Origin: Pseudomonas sp. GL-B-19
GTDB lineage: Bacteria; Pseudomonadota; Gammaproteobacteria; Pseudomonadales; Pseudomonadaceae
NCBI RefSeq assembly: GCF_019956415.1
Contig: NZ_JAHBDK010000108.1
Location: forward strand, 119,308-183,307
Reading direction: 5' to 3'
DNA: 64,000 nucleotides
Below the pieces are notes generated by a model. It was not told the DNA's origin and did not search any database. It was given only the letters and a program-made list of their open reading frames with translations. Numbering within the stretch: the stretch's first letter is position 1; each line of letters begins with the position of its first letter. Positions 54,381 to 62,098 of this stretch are shown piece after piece. Position numbers and translations under genes: made by a program.

Positions 54381-54884
54381 ATGAAAGTGAAGGGCAGTGA
54401 TGCAGAAAGGACATTCGATTTCGTGGCCAGCGGATACGCTGATCCGCAACGTAATTTTTTAGACGCCGCGGACGACATCCATGCACGCCTGCTGAATGAC
54501 GGGGCCCTTGTCATTCGCGGCGCCAGTCAGTGCCGGGCCCCTGGCGTGTTTGAAAAGGCCATTGGCGCATTGGGCTTACAGACCCGGGATTACGTCGGCG
54601 GGAACTCTCCACGCTCGACTATTCAGGGCAAGGTCACGGAAGCGACCCGCACACCTTCCTCGAGGTCAGTCATCCTCCATCAGGAAATCGCCTATGTGAA
54701 AAGTCCGCCCGAGATCATCGCTTTCGTATGCGTGGAGCCTGCCGGGAAGGGTGGCGAATCTGTCATCGGGGACATGCGCAAACTGGAGCATCTAGTTGAT
54801 CAGGTGACATTGAAACAAGTGACCGATCGCGGTCTTAAATTGCGCAGGACCTCACCCTGCGAGAGGGGAGTGAGGATCAGATGA
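54381..54884 (+). pseudogene. truncated TauD/SyrP-like Fe(II)/2-oxoglutarate dioxygenase
   Basis: A 167-residue frame. After NDGALVIRGASQ come DYVGGNSPRSTIQGKV, SSRSVILHQEIAYVKSPPEIIAF and PAGKGGESVIGDMRKL, as in the TauD superfamily. His100 and Glu102 form an HxE metal motif, like clavaminate synthase and SyrP-type hydroxylases rather than HxD. Full-length relatives are near 320 residues; the distal His and the Arg for 2-oxoglutarate are missing, so this piece should be inactive. Similarity stops near LKLRRT, where a CCTCAC...GTGAGG inverted repeat begins (54849-54875). GAGG precedes ATG 54381. Confidence 0.75.
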
Positions 54885-54950
54885 CAAGACTGTGCAACGT
54901 CCTGAGGAAAAAACTGGAAACCCATAAGCGCCAGTGAGGCCCGCAGGCCA

Positions 54951-54982
54951 TGGAAGCCCTCGATGATTCGCGAGGGCTTCCA
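54951..54982 (+). terminator. 12-bp perfect hairpin before the AlaX-like gene
   Basis: TGGAAGCCCTCG (54951-54962) and its exact inverse (54971-54982) enclose an 8-base loop. It could end transcription of the truncated dioxygenase or act as a leader hairpin. Confidence 0.5.
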
Positions 54983-55015
54983 ACGCAATCCGGTGAGACT
55001 TTACTCGAGGTAAGA

Positions 55016-55756
55016 ATGAGCGAAACGCAGCCTTTATTTCACGAAAACCCGTATCTGAAGCAACTGGAATGTCGAGTCGACTTGCTTGAACACGACGACG
55101 CGGGTCTTCCTTTTGCGCTCCTTGGTGAGACAGTTTTCTACCCGCAAGGAGGCGGACAGCTCGGAGATCGAGGCGTGTTGAATATCCCGGGCCCAGGGAA
55201 GAATGAGGCACTGCGAGCGTTGGAGATTGTGTCGACCAAGAAAAGGGATGATCAGATCAGGCATTACTTGAGCGTTGACGATGAGGCGTTCACGCTGCTG
55301 AGAGAGTGCGCGATTGGCCAGCAGGCTACGGCAACGCTTGATTGGCCATTGCGATATCATCAGATGCGTCTTCATTCAGCCATGCATTTGATGCACTGCA
55401 TGCTAGAGCAGACGCTTGGGCGTTCCATTCCACACCCGGTACGCTCTCCGTTGAGTGACGAGGGTGGGGAGAATCAATACGAGTTTATCGGAGAGTTCGA
55501 CGAAGACAGTTTGAGGCGGGCGACGGATACCTTGAACGAGTTTTGCTCTGCAAGTCATGAGATTCGTACGGAAGCGGATACGAGCAAAGGACATGGATTT
55601 CGTTGGTGGCAATGCGAAGACTGGTCAATTCCCTGTGGGGGAGTTCATGTGCGTAATACGCAGGAAATAGGCGTGGTAACTTCCAGTATGAAAATCAAGA
55701 AAAATACCACCAGAGTGGTTGTCACTCTGTCGGCAGAGGCTGAAGAGCTTGGATAG
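55016..55756 (+). CDS. AlaX-like alanyl-tRNA editing protein
   Basis: A 246-residue free-standing editing domain, related to that of alanyl- and threonyl-tRNA synthetases. It has FYPQGGGQLGDRGVL (second-strand motif), HxxxH at His120 and His124 (LHSAMHLMH) and CxxxH at Cys207 and His211 (IPCGGVHVRN), which together bind zinc. AlaX proteins hydrolyse Ser- or Gly-mischarged tRNA-Ala. Length fits AlaX type II. GAGG seven bases before ATG 55016 is a good ribosome site. The stop overlaps the next gene by 8 bases. In this setting it might protect against a noncanonical amino acid; that is inference. Confidence 0.88.
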   Translation: MSETQPLFHENPYLKQLECRVDLLEHDDAGLPFALLGETVFYPQGGGQLGDRGVLNIPGPGKNEALRALEIVSTKKRDDQIRHYLSVDDEAFTLLRECAIGQQATATLDWPLRYHQMRLHSAMHLMHCMLEQTLGRSIPHPVRSPLSDEGGENQYEFIGEFDEDSLRRATDTLNEFCSASHEIRTEADTSKGHGFRWWQCEDWSIPCGGVHVRNTQEIGVVTSSMKIKKNTTRVVVTLSAEAEELG

Positions 55757-56681
55757 TAAACGAGCGTTTGGTGCGTTTCTCATGCAGTTGCGGATCGAAA
55801 CGGGGCATCTGAAGATTTCAACGTTTCTCGATGAGGTCAATATTCCATTTTCGGCCAATTACTATCGTGACGTTGAGGCCGGAAGGAAATACCTGAGTAT
55901 TGATGCCGCAGTGGAGTTGCATGACCATCTTGGTATCGACGCCTCAAGCAAAGTCAGTTTTGATTATTTCTGGCATTACTTCAGAGACTTGCTGCCTGCT
56001 AACGTCCACGAGATGCTGTTTGGCAAAGGTGTCGAAGTCACGGATCTTTCTTCCAGGTTTGAGCTGAGAGAGCATGATTCGAAAATTTTACGTCGGGCGC
56101 TGAGTTTAAGTCGGTATGAGCGTGAGTTCATCATTACCGAAGAGGTGATTGCAGCATTCGAAGAGAACTTTGAACTGCTGCCATTGATGACTTATCTCTA
56201 TATGGTGGACAGTGCATCCGTTGCTGAAATCCAGTTGGTGTGCCAGCAAATTGGCCTTGCCTACGATCAACATACTGAAGCTTTCTTGCACCTTGTTTCC
56301 AAAGAACGAACAGCACCTGAAGATCCCTTTGTTCGTCATGCGCCAACGCTGAGGATGCCCAGAACGGTTGATGCATTGAGGTTAAAGGATCAGTTCCTGC
56401 GCTACGAAGTGGAACGGTCGCAGCTCAAACCTGAAAAAAGTGAATACTTTGATGTTTCAGGTTCTTTCAAATACAGCTCGATGGTGACACTGAAAGATGC
56501 GGAAATAGAACAGATTCAGGACCGTCTTGTGGATCTTTTCTCTCTCATTGAAGTGCATAACAAGTCAGGGCGTCAGCTCGAGGACTCAGGCGCCCAACCT
56601 TATTTCTTCGGGTTAATTGTTTCTGGCCGTCCGGAGTACGACGGGCGTGCGGCCCGAAAGACCAAAAGTACCAAGGAATGA
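55749..56681 (+). CDS. HTH-like regulatory protein of unknown family, coupled to the AlaX-like gene
   Basis: A 310-residue soluble protein. Residues about 5-60 look like an Xre-type helix-turn-helix (AFGAFLMQLRIETG, then SANYYRDVEAGRKYLSIDAAVEL). The rest is helical and acidic, with no family I recognise; it includes SLSRYEREFIITEEVIAAFEENFELLPLMTYL and QPYFFGLIVSGRPEYDG. The start is uncertain: TTG 55749 overlaps the AlaX stop and keeps the helix whole, ATG 55782 would cut into it. The gene is distinctly more AT-rich than its surroundings, a sign of transfer. Confidence 0.7.
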   Translation: MDSKRAFGAFLMQLRIETGHLKISTFLDEVNIPFSANYYRDVEAGRKYLSIDAAVELHDHLGIDASSKVSFDYFWHYFRDLLPANVHEMLFGKGVEVTDLSSRFELREHDSKILRRALSLSRYEREFIITEEVIAAFEENFELLPLMTYLYMVDSASVAEIQLVCQQIGLAYDQHTEAFLHLVSKERTAPEDPFVRHAPTLRMPRTVDALRLKDQFLRYEVERSQLKPEKSEYFDVSGSFKYSSMVTLKDAEIEQIQDRLVDLFSLIEVHNKSGRQLEDSGAQPYFFGLIVSGRPEYDGRAARKTKSTKE

Positions 56682-56823
56682 ACATGCAGGAGGCGGGTGT
56701 CATCGCCTTCTTTGTTCGTTGATTCGCGACCGTCGACCGCTCACAGGAGTGCGCGGGATGGCGCGGTGATCTGGCAGAAAAACAGAAACCTGGCAGTGAT
56801 CAGTCAAAACAGGGATGAGACTA

Positions 56824-56940
56824 ATGAATACTCTGGTTTTTGAAAAGCTCCGTCAGCTGTCTGGCGAACGTTTAACACTGATCTGGATCTGGATCTGGAT
56901 CTGGATCTGGATCTGGATCTGGATCTGGATCTCGACTTGA
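56824..56940 (+). CDS. possible 38-residue peptide with an (Ile-Trp)8 tract
   Basis: Begins MNTLVFEKLRQLSGERLTL, then eight ATC-TGG units in frame give Ile-Trp eight times, and ends IST-stop. AGGGA at 56811-56815 stands eight bases before the ATG. The frame and ribosome site make translation possible, but the repeat may be only a microsatellite. No homologue is known to me. Confidence 0.3.
   Translation: MNTLVFEKLRQLSGERLTLIWIWIWIWIWIWIWIWIST
56881..56931. repeat. tandem hexanucleotide repeat (ATCTGG)8
   Basis: Eight perfect ATCTGG units plus ATC. The unit length is a multiple of three, so copy-number changes would not shift any frame. Confidence 0.95.
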
Positions 56941-57155
56941 TGGCTTGGTCCGCGATGACAAATCCTCGCCCACCGAAGAGTCCTGTATGTGTAAGCCAGG
57001 CTTCAGCTAACACTCAGGCCGCATAAATATCGAATGAACCTTTGGCCATTGCGCTTACGCGCTGGTTCAGCAGTCAAGCAAGACTAGCAACATCCCTTTC
57101 AATTAAAAGCAAGTGTCGCATCGTCATAACATAAATGCTCTCAAGGAGTTCATCT

Positions 57156-57413
57156 GTGAATCGCTATCAGCCTCTTAAAGCCAACGCATCCAACACCCCG
57201 ACTTTCTATATAGACTCGCATGCCGCACCAAATCTGCTGTTTGAAGATGCCTGTTTCAGAATACGCGCCGCTACCAGGCTTTTAGAGGCGCTGACATCCG
57301 TAACCGTCAAACATACGGTTGATGCAGACTTCTTTCGACTGATATTTCCAGCCTATTTATTGCTGCAGGATGGTGTCGACGCGCTGGATCAAATAACGTT
57401 TAAAGGGCAGTAA
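57156..57413 (+). CDS. small protein of unknown function (DUF3077-like in general layout)
   Basis: An 85-residue protein starting at GTG 57156 (MNRYQPLKANAS), with AAGGAG eight bases upstream. The central part FRIRAATRLLEALTSVTVKHTVDADFFRLIFPAYLLLQDGVDALDQI is helical. Short pseudomonad proteins of the DUF3077 sort have a similar size and helix order, but I cannot confirm membership. It is followed after three bases by another tiny gene, suggesting an operon. Confidence 0.55.
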   Translation: MNRYQPLKANASNTPTFYIDSHAAPNLLFEDACFRIRAATRLLEALTSVTVKHTVDADFFRLIFPAYLLLQDGVDALDQITFKGQ

Positions 57414-57416
57414 GTC

Positions 57417-57578
57417 ATGTCTGAACTAGCAACCTTTGAAATGATCAAAGCAGCGATGATAAAAGCAATTGAAACGGGGCTTGTTCCTCGTCACCCTCGC
57501 CTTGATGGCTATATCAGAAGTTGGGAAAGCCTGGCGCTCGTCATCCAGGCTGCGCTTGAGGCAACCCCCGATAACTGA
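57417..57578 (+). CDS. 53-residue small protein of unknown function
   Basis: ATG 57417 opens MSELATFEMIKAAMIKAIETG, and the frame ends ALVIQAALEATPDN before TGA at 57576. The sequence is a plausible two-helix protein with an acidic tail. It lies three bases after the preceding small gene and probably shares its message. No family recognised. Confidence 0.5.
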   Translation: MSELATFEMIKAAMIKAIETGLVPRHPRLDGYIRSWESLALVIQAALEATPDN

Positions 57579-57627
57579 TGAGTCTCGCGCGTTATCTTTA
57601 GGGAAGGTCTGAAGTACCCACCGTTTT

Positions 57628-58524
57628 TTGATGTCCTCGCTACTTGAGGCTCAAAAAATCGCTACGATTTCCCAGATCTCCTATATCGTTCAGTACTTCG
57701 GTGAGGGCGAACACGAGCGCGTACTCTCCTACGAGAATGTTGCAGCGAACGCCGGCGCCGGTGTTGCCCCCTTCATCGCATCATTGATACTGGCCGGGGC
57801 GGGTTACTGGTTTGTTGCCTTGCCATTGCTTTTAGGTGTGCTTGCAACTGCTTCCACCACATTGATTCCTCACCTGGCACGCTCAGCAGGTCTGGAGGTT
57901 GGTGATCGTTCTTCCACGGTGGACGGATCCGAGGCTTCCCCTAAAGTTGTTGCATTTCTGGCAATCAATTTTCTGACCATGATTGGCTATGCGCAGTTTT
58001 ATTACGTGTTTCCAACCTATGCGAGCGAGCGCTTTTCCAGTGAGTTGGTGGGAGTACTGTTCCTGGTGGCGAGCGGGATCATCATTTTCAGCCAGGTGTA
58101 TATAACGTCGCTCTCGCAGCGAGTGTCTCGCTTGTGGCGCGTCATCGTTTCAAACCTGTTGATCGGGACGGGATGCCTGCTGTTGATCATTTCATCGCAA
58201 GCTCAGGCGATTCTGTTTGTCGTGGTGGTTTTTATCGTTATTGGCGAGATGATCTGTGGCCCGTTGTATCAAGCCCAGGCCGTCAAGATATGGAGAGGGC
58301 GAAGCTCTGTCGCGATGGCCGTCCAGACCTGTGTCTGGGGGGCGGCCGAGGCAACCGCAGCGGTGCTCGGACTGCTGGCTGTCGCGCAAGAGCTCAGCTT
58401 CATGTCCTTCCTGTTGGGATTTGCCGCATGCGTGATCGCAGCCGTGGGGGCATGGGTATCGATTGCCTTGAAGCGTCCACTCATTGGCATCGAGATCGAG
58501 CGCAGGTCACCTCAGGTTTCCTGA
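57628..58524 (+). pseudogene. MFS transporter lacking its N-terminal helices
   Basis: About 298 residues with eight or so membrane helices, e.g. SLILAGAGYWFVALPLLLGVLATASTTLIP and VVFIVIGEMICGPLYQAQAVKIW. The start region LEAQKIATISQISYIVQYFGEGEHERVLSYENVAANAGAGVAPFIA corresponds to about helix 4-5 of a twelve-helix transporter, so roughly the first 100-120 residues are missing. No good ribosome site precedes TTG 57628 or ATG 57631. Probably inactive; once an efflux pump of the locus. Confidence 0.7.
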
Positions 58525-58560
58525 ATGGGGCAGGTGCACTCAAGCACCTTTGGACCTTAA

Positions 58561-58584
58561 TCGCGGGCAAGCCCGCTCCCACAG
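58561..58584. repeat. single REP half-site
   Basis: TCGCGGGCAAGCCCGCTCCCACAGG-type sequence between the truncated transporter and the endonuclease gene, close to the right edge of the accessory region. Confidence 0.8.
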
Positions 58585-58610
58585 GTTTTGCATTTGTCAT
58601 GAGTCCCGTG

Positions 58611-59687
58611 TTAGGGCGCAGCGGGCAACAGGAACCGCGCAATCACCGGCAAGTGATCGGAGATGCGCAACGTATCGTCCTGCCTCACCGTCGCCTCGAC
58701 CCGTTTGATGCGTGGGCTGTAGAACAAATAGTCGACCGTCCGGTCCGGGCCGTTCAGGCCCGGATCGTTCGGGTAGTGGGTTAGCCAGCGCGCGCGGTTG
58801 ATTCCGCTGGCTTCGTTGTTGGTCGGGATCATCGGGTACTTGTCCCACAGCACATGCAGCGCGCTTTCGGCAGAGTAGGGCGTGCGTTGGTCGTCGGGCA
58901 GTCGGCGAAGTTGCCCCAGCGGCAACAGATTGAAGTCGCCACCGATCAGCCACGGCGTGCCAAGGCTTTCGAACTTGTCGAGGACTTTGGCAATAGCCGT
59001 TACTTGGGCTTGCAACGTTTCGTCAGTCTGGAGGACTCGGTCCAGATGGGTATTGAGAGCCGCCATCTGACCGCCGTCGTTCAGCGGCAGATAAGTCACC
59101 AGCAGGGCGTTTTTCGGTTTGAACTGGCGGCTGATCACGTTGGCTGGTTCGACCGGCAATTGCAGGCGTTCGGCGTGTTCGATCTGGTAGCGGCTGAGCG
59201 TTACCAGTTGCCGGCCAACGCTGCCGAAAATGTGCGGCTGCGGCACGAAATCGGCCTTCCAGTCGAAGGCGCGAGCGCTGCACGGATACAGGTCGGCGAC
59301 CCGCTCTTGCAGCAGCTTGAACTGGTTCTGGTAATCGCTGGTCTTGGCATTGTCATCGAGCTCCTGCAACAACACGATGTCGGGGTTTTCGTCGCGAATC
59401 ACCCGCGCCACTTCGTCGAGGCTGAAGGCCATGTCTTCCAGTGTCGGCTTCTCGTCGTCACCCTGTGCCAGATCGTTCCAGAACACGTAGCGTTTGCCCG
59501 CCAGGTACTGAACGTTCCAGGTCATCACCTTCAACGCCTGGCCGGACACCAGGCTTGGCGCTTGAACCGTGCAGCTGGCCGGCACCACTTCCCTGGCGTC
59601 GGGGCGCCAGGTCAGGTTGTAGATCAGGGTCATCACGCCGATCACGATCAACAGGCTCGGCAGGGTGTAGCGCAGTAGACGGGTCAT
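58611..59687 (-). CDS. endonuclease/exonuclease/phosphatase family protein, membrane-anchored
   Basis: A 358-residue protein with one N-terminal membrane helix (LPSLLIVIGVMTLIYNLTW). The EEP fold follows: LKVMTWNVQYL, DIVLLQELDD with the metal Glu, LNTHLDR, LIGGDFNLLPLG and ISDHLPVIARF with the catalytic Asp-His. These residues support a metal-dependent phosphodiesterase; substrate (DNA, lipid or phosphate ester) is not clear. Start MTRLLRYTLPSL at 59687 is chosen. Confidence 0.88.
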   Translation of the reverse strand: MTRLLRYTLPSLLIVIGVMTLIYNLTWRPDAREVVPASCTVQAPSLVSGQALKVMTWNVQYLAGKRYVFWNDLAQGDDEKPTLEDMAFSLDEVARVIRDENPDIVLLQELDDNAKTSDYQNQFKLLQERVADLYPCSARAFDWKADFVPQPHIFGSVGRQLVTLSRYQIEHAERLQLPVEPANVISRQFKPKNALLVTYLPLNDGGQMAALNTHLDRVLQTDETLQAQVTAIAKVLDKFESLGTPWLIGGDFNLLPLGQLRRLPDDQRTPYSAESALHVLWDKYPMIPTNNEASGINRARWLTHYPNDPGLNGPDRTVDYLFYSPRIKRVEATVRQDDTLRISDHLPVIARFLLPAAP

Positions 59688-59784
59688 GGCTCGGCTTATA
59701 GCGTTACAAAAGATGGCCCTGAGCATAACCGAGCGCCGCGCTTATTCCCAAGGGCATGCCCACTGATCAACCGTAATACGCACC

Positions 59785-59822
59785 CTGTAGCAGCCGGACG
59801 CAGGCTTCGCCAGTTGCTACAT
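59785..59822. repeat. second copy of a 25-base repeat motif
   Basis: CTGTAGCAGCCG then GACGCAGGCTTCGCCAGTTGCTACA; the latter also occurs near 40694. The two parts are partly complementary (CTGTAGCA with TTGCTACA). Confidence 0.6.
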
Positions 59823-59837
59823 AGAGTGTGTTGTCAG

Positions 59838-60512
59838 TTAGAGCGGCCCATCAATTTTCGCGGGTTCTTCGCTGATCAGCATGAACAAACGGAACAACAC
59901 CACGCTGGTGAACAGTTGCAGGAAGCTGTGGGCGCTGTCGATCAGGAGTGAGATCACCGGATTCTGCGGCTCGGGGTATACCGCCAGCGTTGCGCCCTTG
60001 AGCAACCACAACGGGCCCATCACGCACAAAATGCACACCAGGATGCGCATGAAGTGTCCACGGGTCAGGCGCAGGCTTTCCTTCATCGCCGCCAGCGGAG
60101 CCAGGCCTCGCAGCACCAGCAGGTATTCGCCGAACGCCAGGGTCACCATCAGATAGATACCGGGAAGGAAGTACAGCGACAGGCCGAGCAGGATCAGCAG
60201 GGTATTGAGCGCCGTCAGCAAGGCGAAGCGTGGCCACAGGTAGGCCGACCTCGCCAGCAGATCGCGATTGCGTGGCGCCTCACCGCGGCTGCGGGCGTCG
60301 AGAAACAGGATCAGGGCGGCGGTGTACAGCGGATAAACCAGCAAGCCGACGATCACACTGACACCGGGAAAACTGTCCGGCTCGGTAGAGTGGTCGACCA
60401 CTAGTTGCAGGAGCGACTCGAAGATCACCAGCGGCAGGCACAGCTGCACGATCTGGCCCAGATTGCGCTTGAAGAAATACAGGGAGTCACGCAGTACATC
60501 TAACGGATTCAT
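59838..60512 (-). CDS. YciC family membrane protein
   Basis: A 224-residue inner-membrane protein with about six hydrophobic segments. It begins MNPLDVLRDSLYFFKRNLGQIVQLCLPLVIFESLL and has SLYFLPGIYLMVTLAFGEYLLVLRGLAPLAAMKESLRLTRGHFMRIL, the UPF0259/YciC pattern. Function unknown. The ATG at 60512 is preferred to an upstream start that adds 21 unrelated residues. Confidence 0.88.
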   Translation of the reverse strand: MNPLDVLRDSLYFFKRNLGQIVQLCLPLVIFESLLQLVVDHSTEPDSFPGVSVIVGLLVYPLYTAALILFLDARSRGEAPRNRDLLARSAYLWPRFALLTALNTLLILLGLSLYFLPGIYLMVTLAFGEYLLVLRGLAPLAAMKESLRLTRGHFMRILVCILCVMGPLWLLKGATLAVYPEPQNPVISLLIDSAHSFLQLFTSVVLFRLFMLISEEPAKIDGPL

Positions 60513-60690
60513 CAGTCGGTATCGCTGGTTGGACGCGGTGGCCCACTTTAACCGATGAACCCCTTTGAGGCGCAAACGTAAACGTAAGGTAAAGGTCGTT
60601 GAAACAACTTCTTTCAGCCTCCATTAAGGTGGAGCACCTTATCCTCATCGGAAAAGGACAACGATTTTCCCGGCAATCTACGAGGTCGCC

Positions 60691-61458
60691 ATGAACAGCG
60701 AAGAACAAACCCTGATCGATGGACTGTTTTCCCGGCTGCAACAGGCCGAAACGGATTCAGCCCCGCGCGACGCCCTGGCCGAGGTGCGGATCAAGGAACA
60801 CCTGACTCGCCAGCCTGCGGCCGGCTATTTCATGACCCAGGCGATTCTGGTTCAAGAAGCCGCCATCAAGAGCCTCGACGAACAGAACAAACAATTGACC
60901 CGGCAAGTGCAGCAATTGCAGGCCGAACTGCAATCGGCCAAGGCTCAGACAGCGGCACCGGCACCGAGCGGTGGTGGCTTTTTGTCGAGCATCTTCGGTG
61001 GCAGTGCCCGCGATCCGCAGCCAGCACCGAGCCAGAGTGCAGCGCCGTCCACGGGCGGCTGGCGCGAACCGGCACGACCATCGTTCAATTCGCAATCGCC
61101 ACAGCAAAACTTCGGCGCAGCACCGCCTCAACAAAATTACGCCCCGCAACAGCAAGCTCCGGCGGCTGGCAGCAGTTTTCTCGGTGGTGCGCTGAAGACC
61201 GCAGCCGGTGTGGCGGGTGGCGTGATGCTGGCACAAGGCATCAGCAGCCTGTTCCATCACAATCAGCAGCCGGAAGTGGTTGAAGTGATCAAGGAAGAGC
61301 CAGCTCAGGTCAGCGATCAGAACGATAGCGGCAATGGCTGGGGCGACGACCAGCGCATGGCTGACAACTCCAACAATCAGGGCGGTTTTGCCGACGCTGA
61401 TTACAACGATGACAGCTCATCGTTCTTCGGTGGCGATGACGACGATTCCTTCGTCTGA
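60691..61458 (+). CDS. DUF2076 family protein
   Basis: A 255-residue soluble protein. It starts MNSEEQTLIDGLFSRLQQAE and has an N-terminal coiled coil (about 65-95: EQNKQLTRQVQQLQAELQSAK). A low-complexity Gln/Pro/Ala/Ser region follows (about 100-165), then a Gly-rich hydrophobic part (SFLGGALKTAAGVAGGVMLAQGISSLF) and a very acidic tail ending GGDDDDSFV. This is the DUF2076 layout; role unknown. Confidence 0.9.
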   Translation: MNSEEQTLIDGLFSRLQQAETDSAPRDALAEVRIKEHLTRQPAAGYFMTQAILVQEAAIKSLDEQNKQLTRQVQQLQAELQSAKAQTAAPAPSGGGFLSSIFGGSARDPQPAPSQSAAPSTGGWREPARPSFNSQSPQQNFGAAPPQQNYAPQQQAPAAGSSFLGGALKTAAGVAGGVMLAQGISSLFHHNQQPEVVEVIKEEPAQVSDQNDSGNGWGDDQRMADNSNNQGGFADADYNDDSSSFFGGDDDDSFV

Positions 61459-61596
61459 CACACCATTCGTCCGGGGCGCGACCGTGCCCCGGGCCGATTA
61501 TTCGCGGAACAATCCTTCGGGCTGGCATACTGGGCAACTTTTCGGGCCTGGTGCCTGATCTCGCCTGCGCGCCTGTGCGCCAAGAGGAAGTCCGCG

Positions 61597-62076
61597 GTGA
61601 AAAAAATCGCAGTGTTCGCCGATGTTCAAAACCTCTATTACACCGTGCGTCAGGCCTATGGTTGCCACTTCAACTACGCCGCGTTATGGGCTGACATCAG
61701 CAAACAGGGCGAGATCGTCGAGGCTTATGCCTACGCGATCGATCGCGGTGACAGCAAACAGCAGCAGTTTCAGCAGATCCTGCGCAACCTCGGCTTCACC
61801 GTGAAGCTCAAACCCTACATCCAGCGCAGCGACGGTTCGGCCAAGGGTGACTGGGACGTGGGCATTACCCTGGACATCATGGATGCCGCCGATCATGTTG
61901 ACGAAGTGGTGCTGGCCTCCGGCGACGGTGATTTCGACATGCTGCTGGAGCGCATCATCAGCAAACACGGAGTGCAAGCGGTGGCCTACGGCGTGCCGGG
62001 CCTGACCGCCAATTCGCTGATCCGCGCCGCCAGCCGTTACGTGCCCATTGAAGGCGCGTTGCTGCTCAAGAATTGA
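61597..62076 (+). CDS. NYN-domain (LabA/DUF88) ribonuclease-like protein
   Basis: A 159-residue PIN-like protein. Acidic metal-site residues appear in KKIAVFADVQNLYYTV, KGDWDVGITLDIMDAADHVDEVVLASGDGDFDMLL; these are the usual NYN positions. Such proteins are thought to cut RNA. The start is GTG 61597 with AAGAGGAAG upstream. It sits 22 bases before a DnaQ-like exonuclease gene, so the two may act together. Confidence 0.9.
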   Translation: MKKIAVFADVQNLYYTVRQAYGCHFNYAALWADISKQGEIVEAYAYAIDRGDSKQQQFQQILRNLGFTVKLKPYIQRSDGSAKGDWDVGITLDIMDAADHVDEVVLASGDGDFDMLLERIISKHGVQAVAYGVPGLTANSLIRAASRYVPIEGALLLKN

Positions 62077-62098
62077 TTTTTACGGAGTTGAAACAGGT

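Larger units (their letters stand above)
56682..57155. other. 474-base gap with a hexanucleotide repeat and no clear gene
   Basis: The gap holds the tandem repeat at 56881-56931 and little else recognisable. A short plus-strand frame spans the repeat (56824-56940), and a 69-codon minus frame (56804-57013) rich in Arg-Ser crosses it; neither is supported by homology. Confidence 0.5.

Noticed and set aside
56881..56931. repeat array as a CRISPR
   Set aside because: Units are six bases with no spacers; no cas genes are near.
56804..57013. 69-codon minus-strand frame with an Arg-Ser repeat
   Set aside because: The Arg-Ser tract is only the reverse reading of the hexanucleotide repeat; no ribosome site or homology supports it.
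53880..58560. anti-phage defence island
   Set aside because: No restriction, toxin-antitoxin, retron, CBASS or similar signature genes were recognised; content fits decayed metabolism better.
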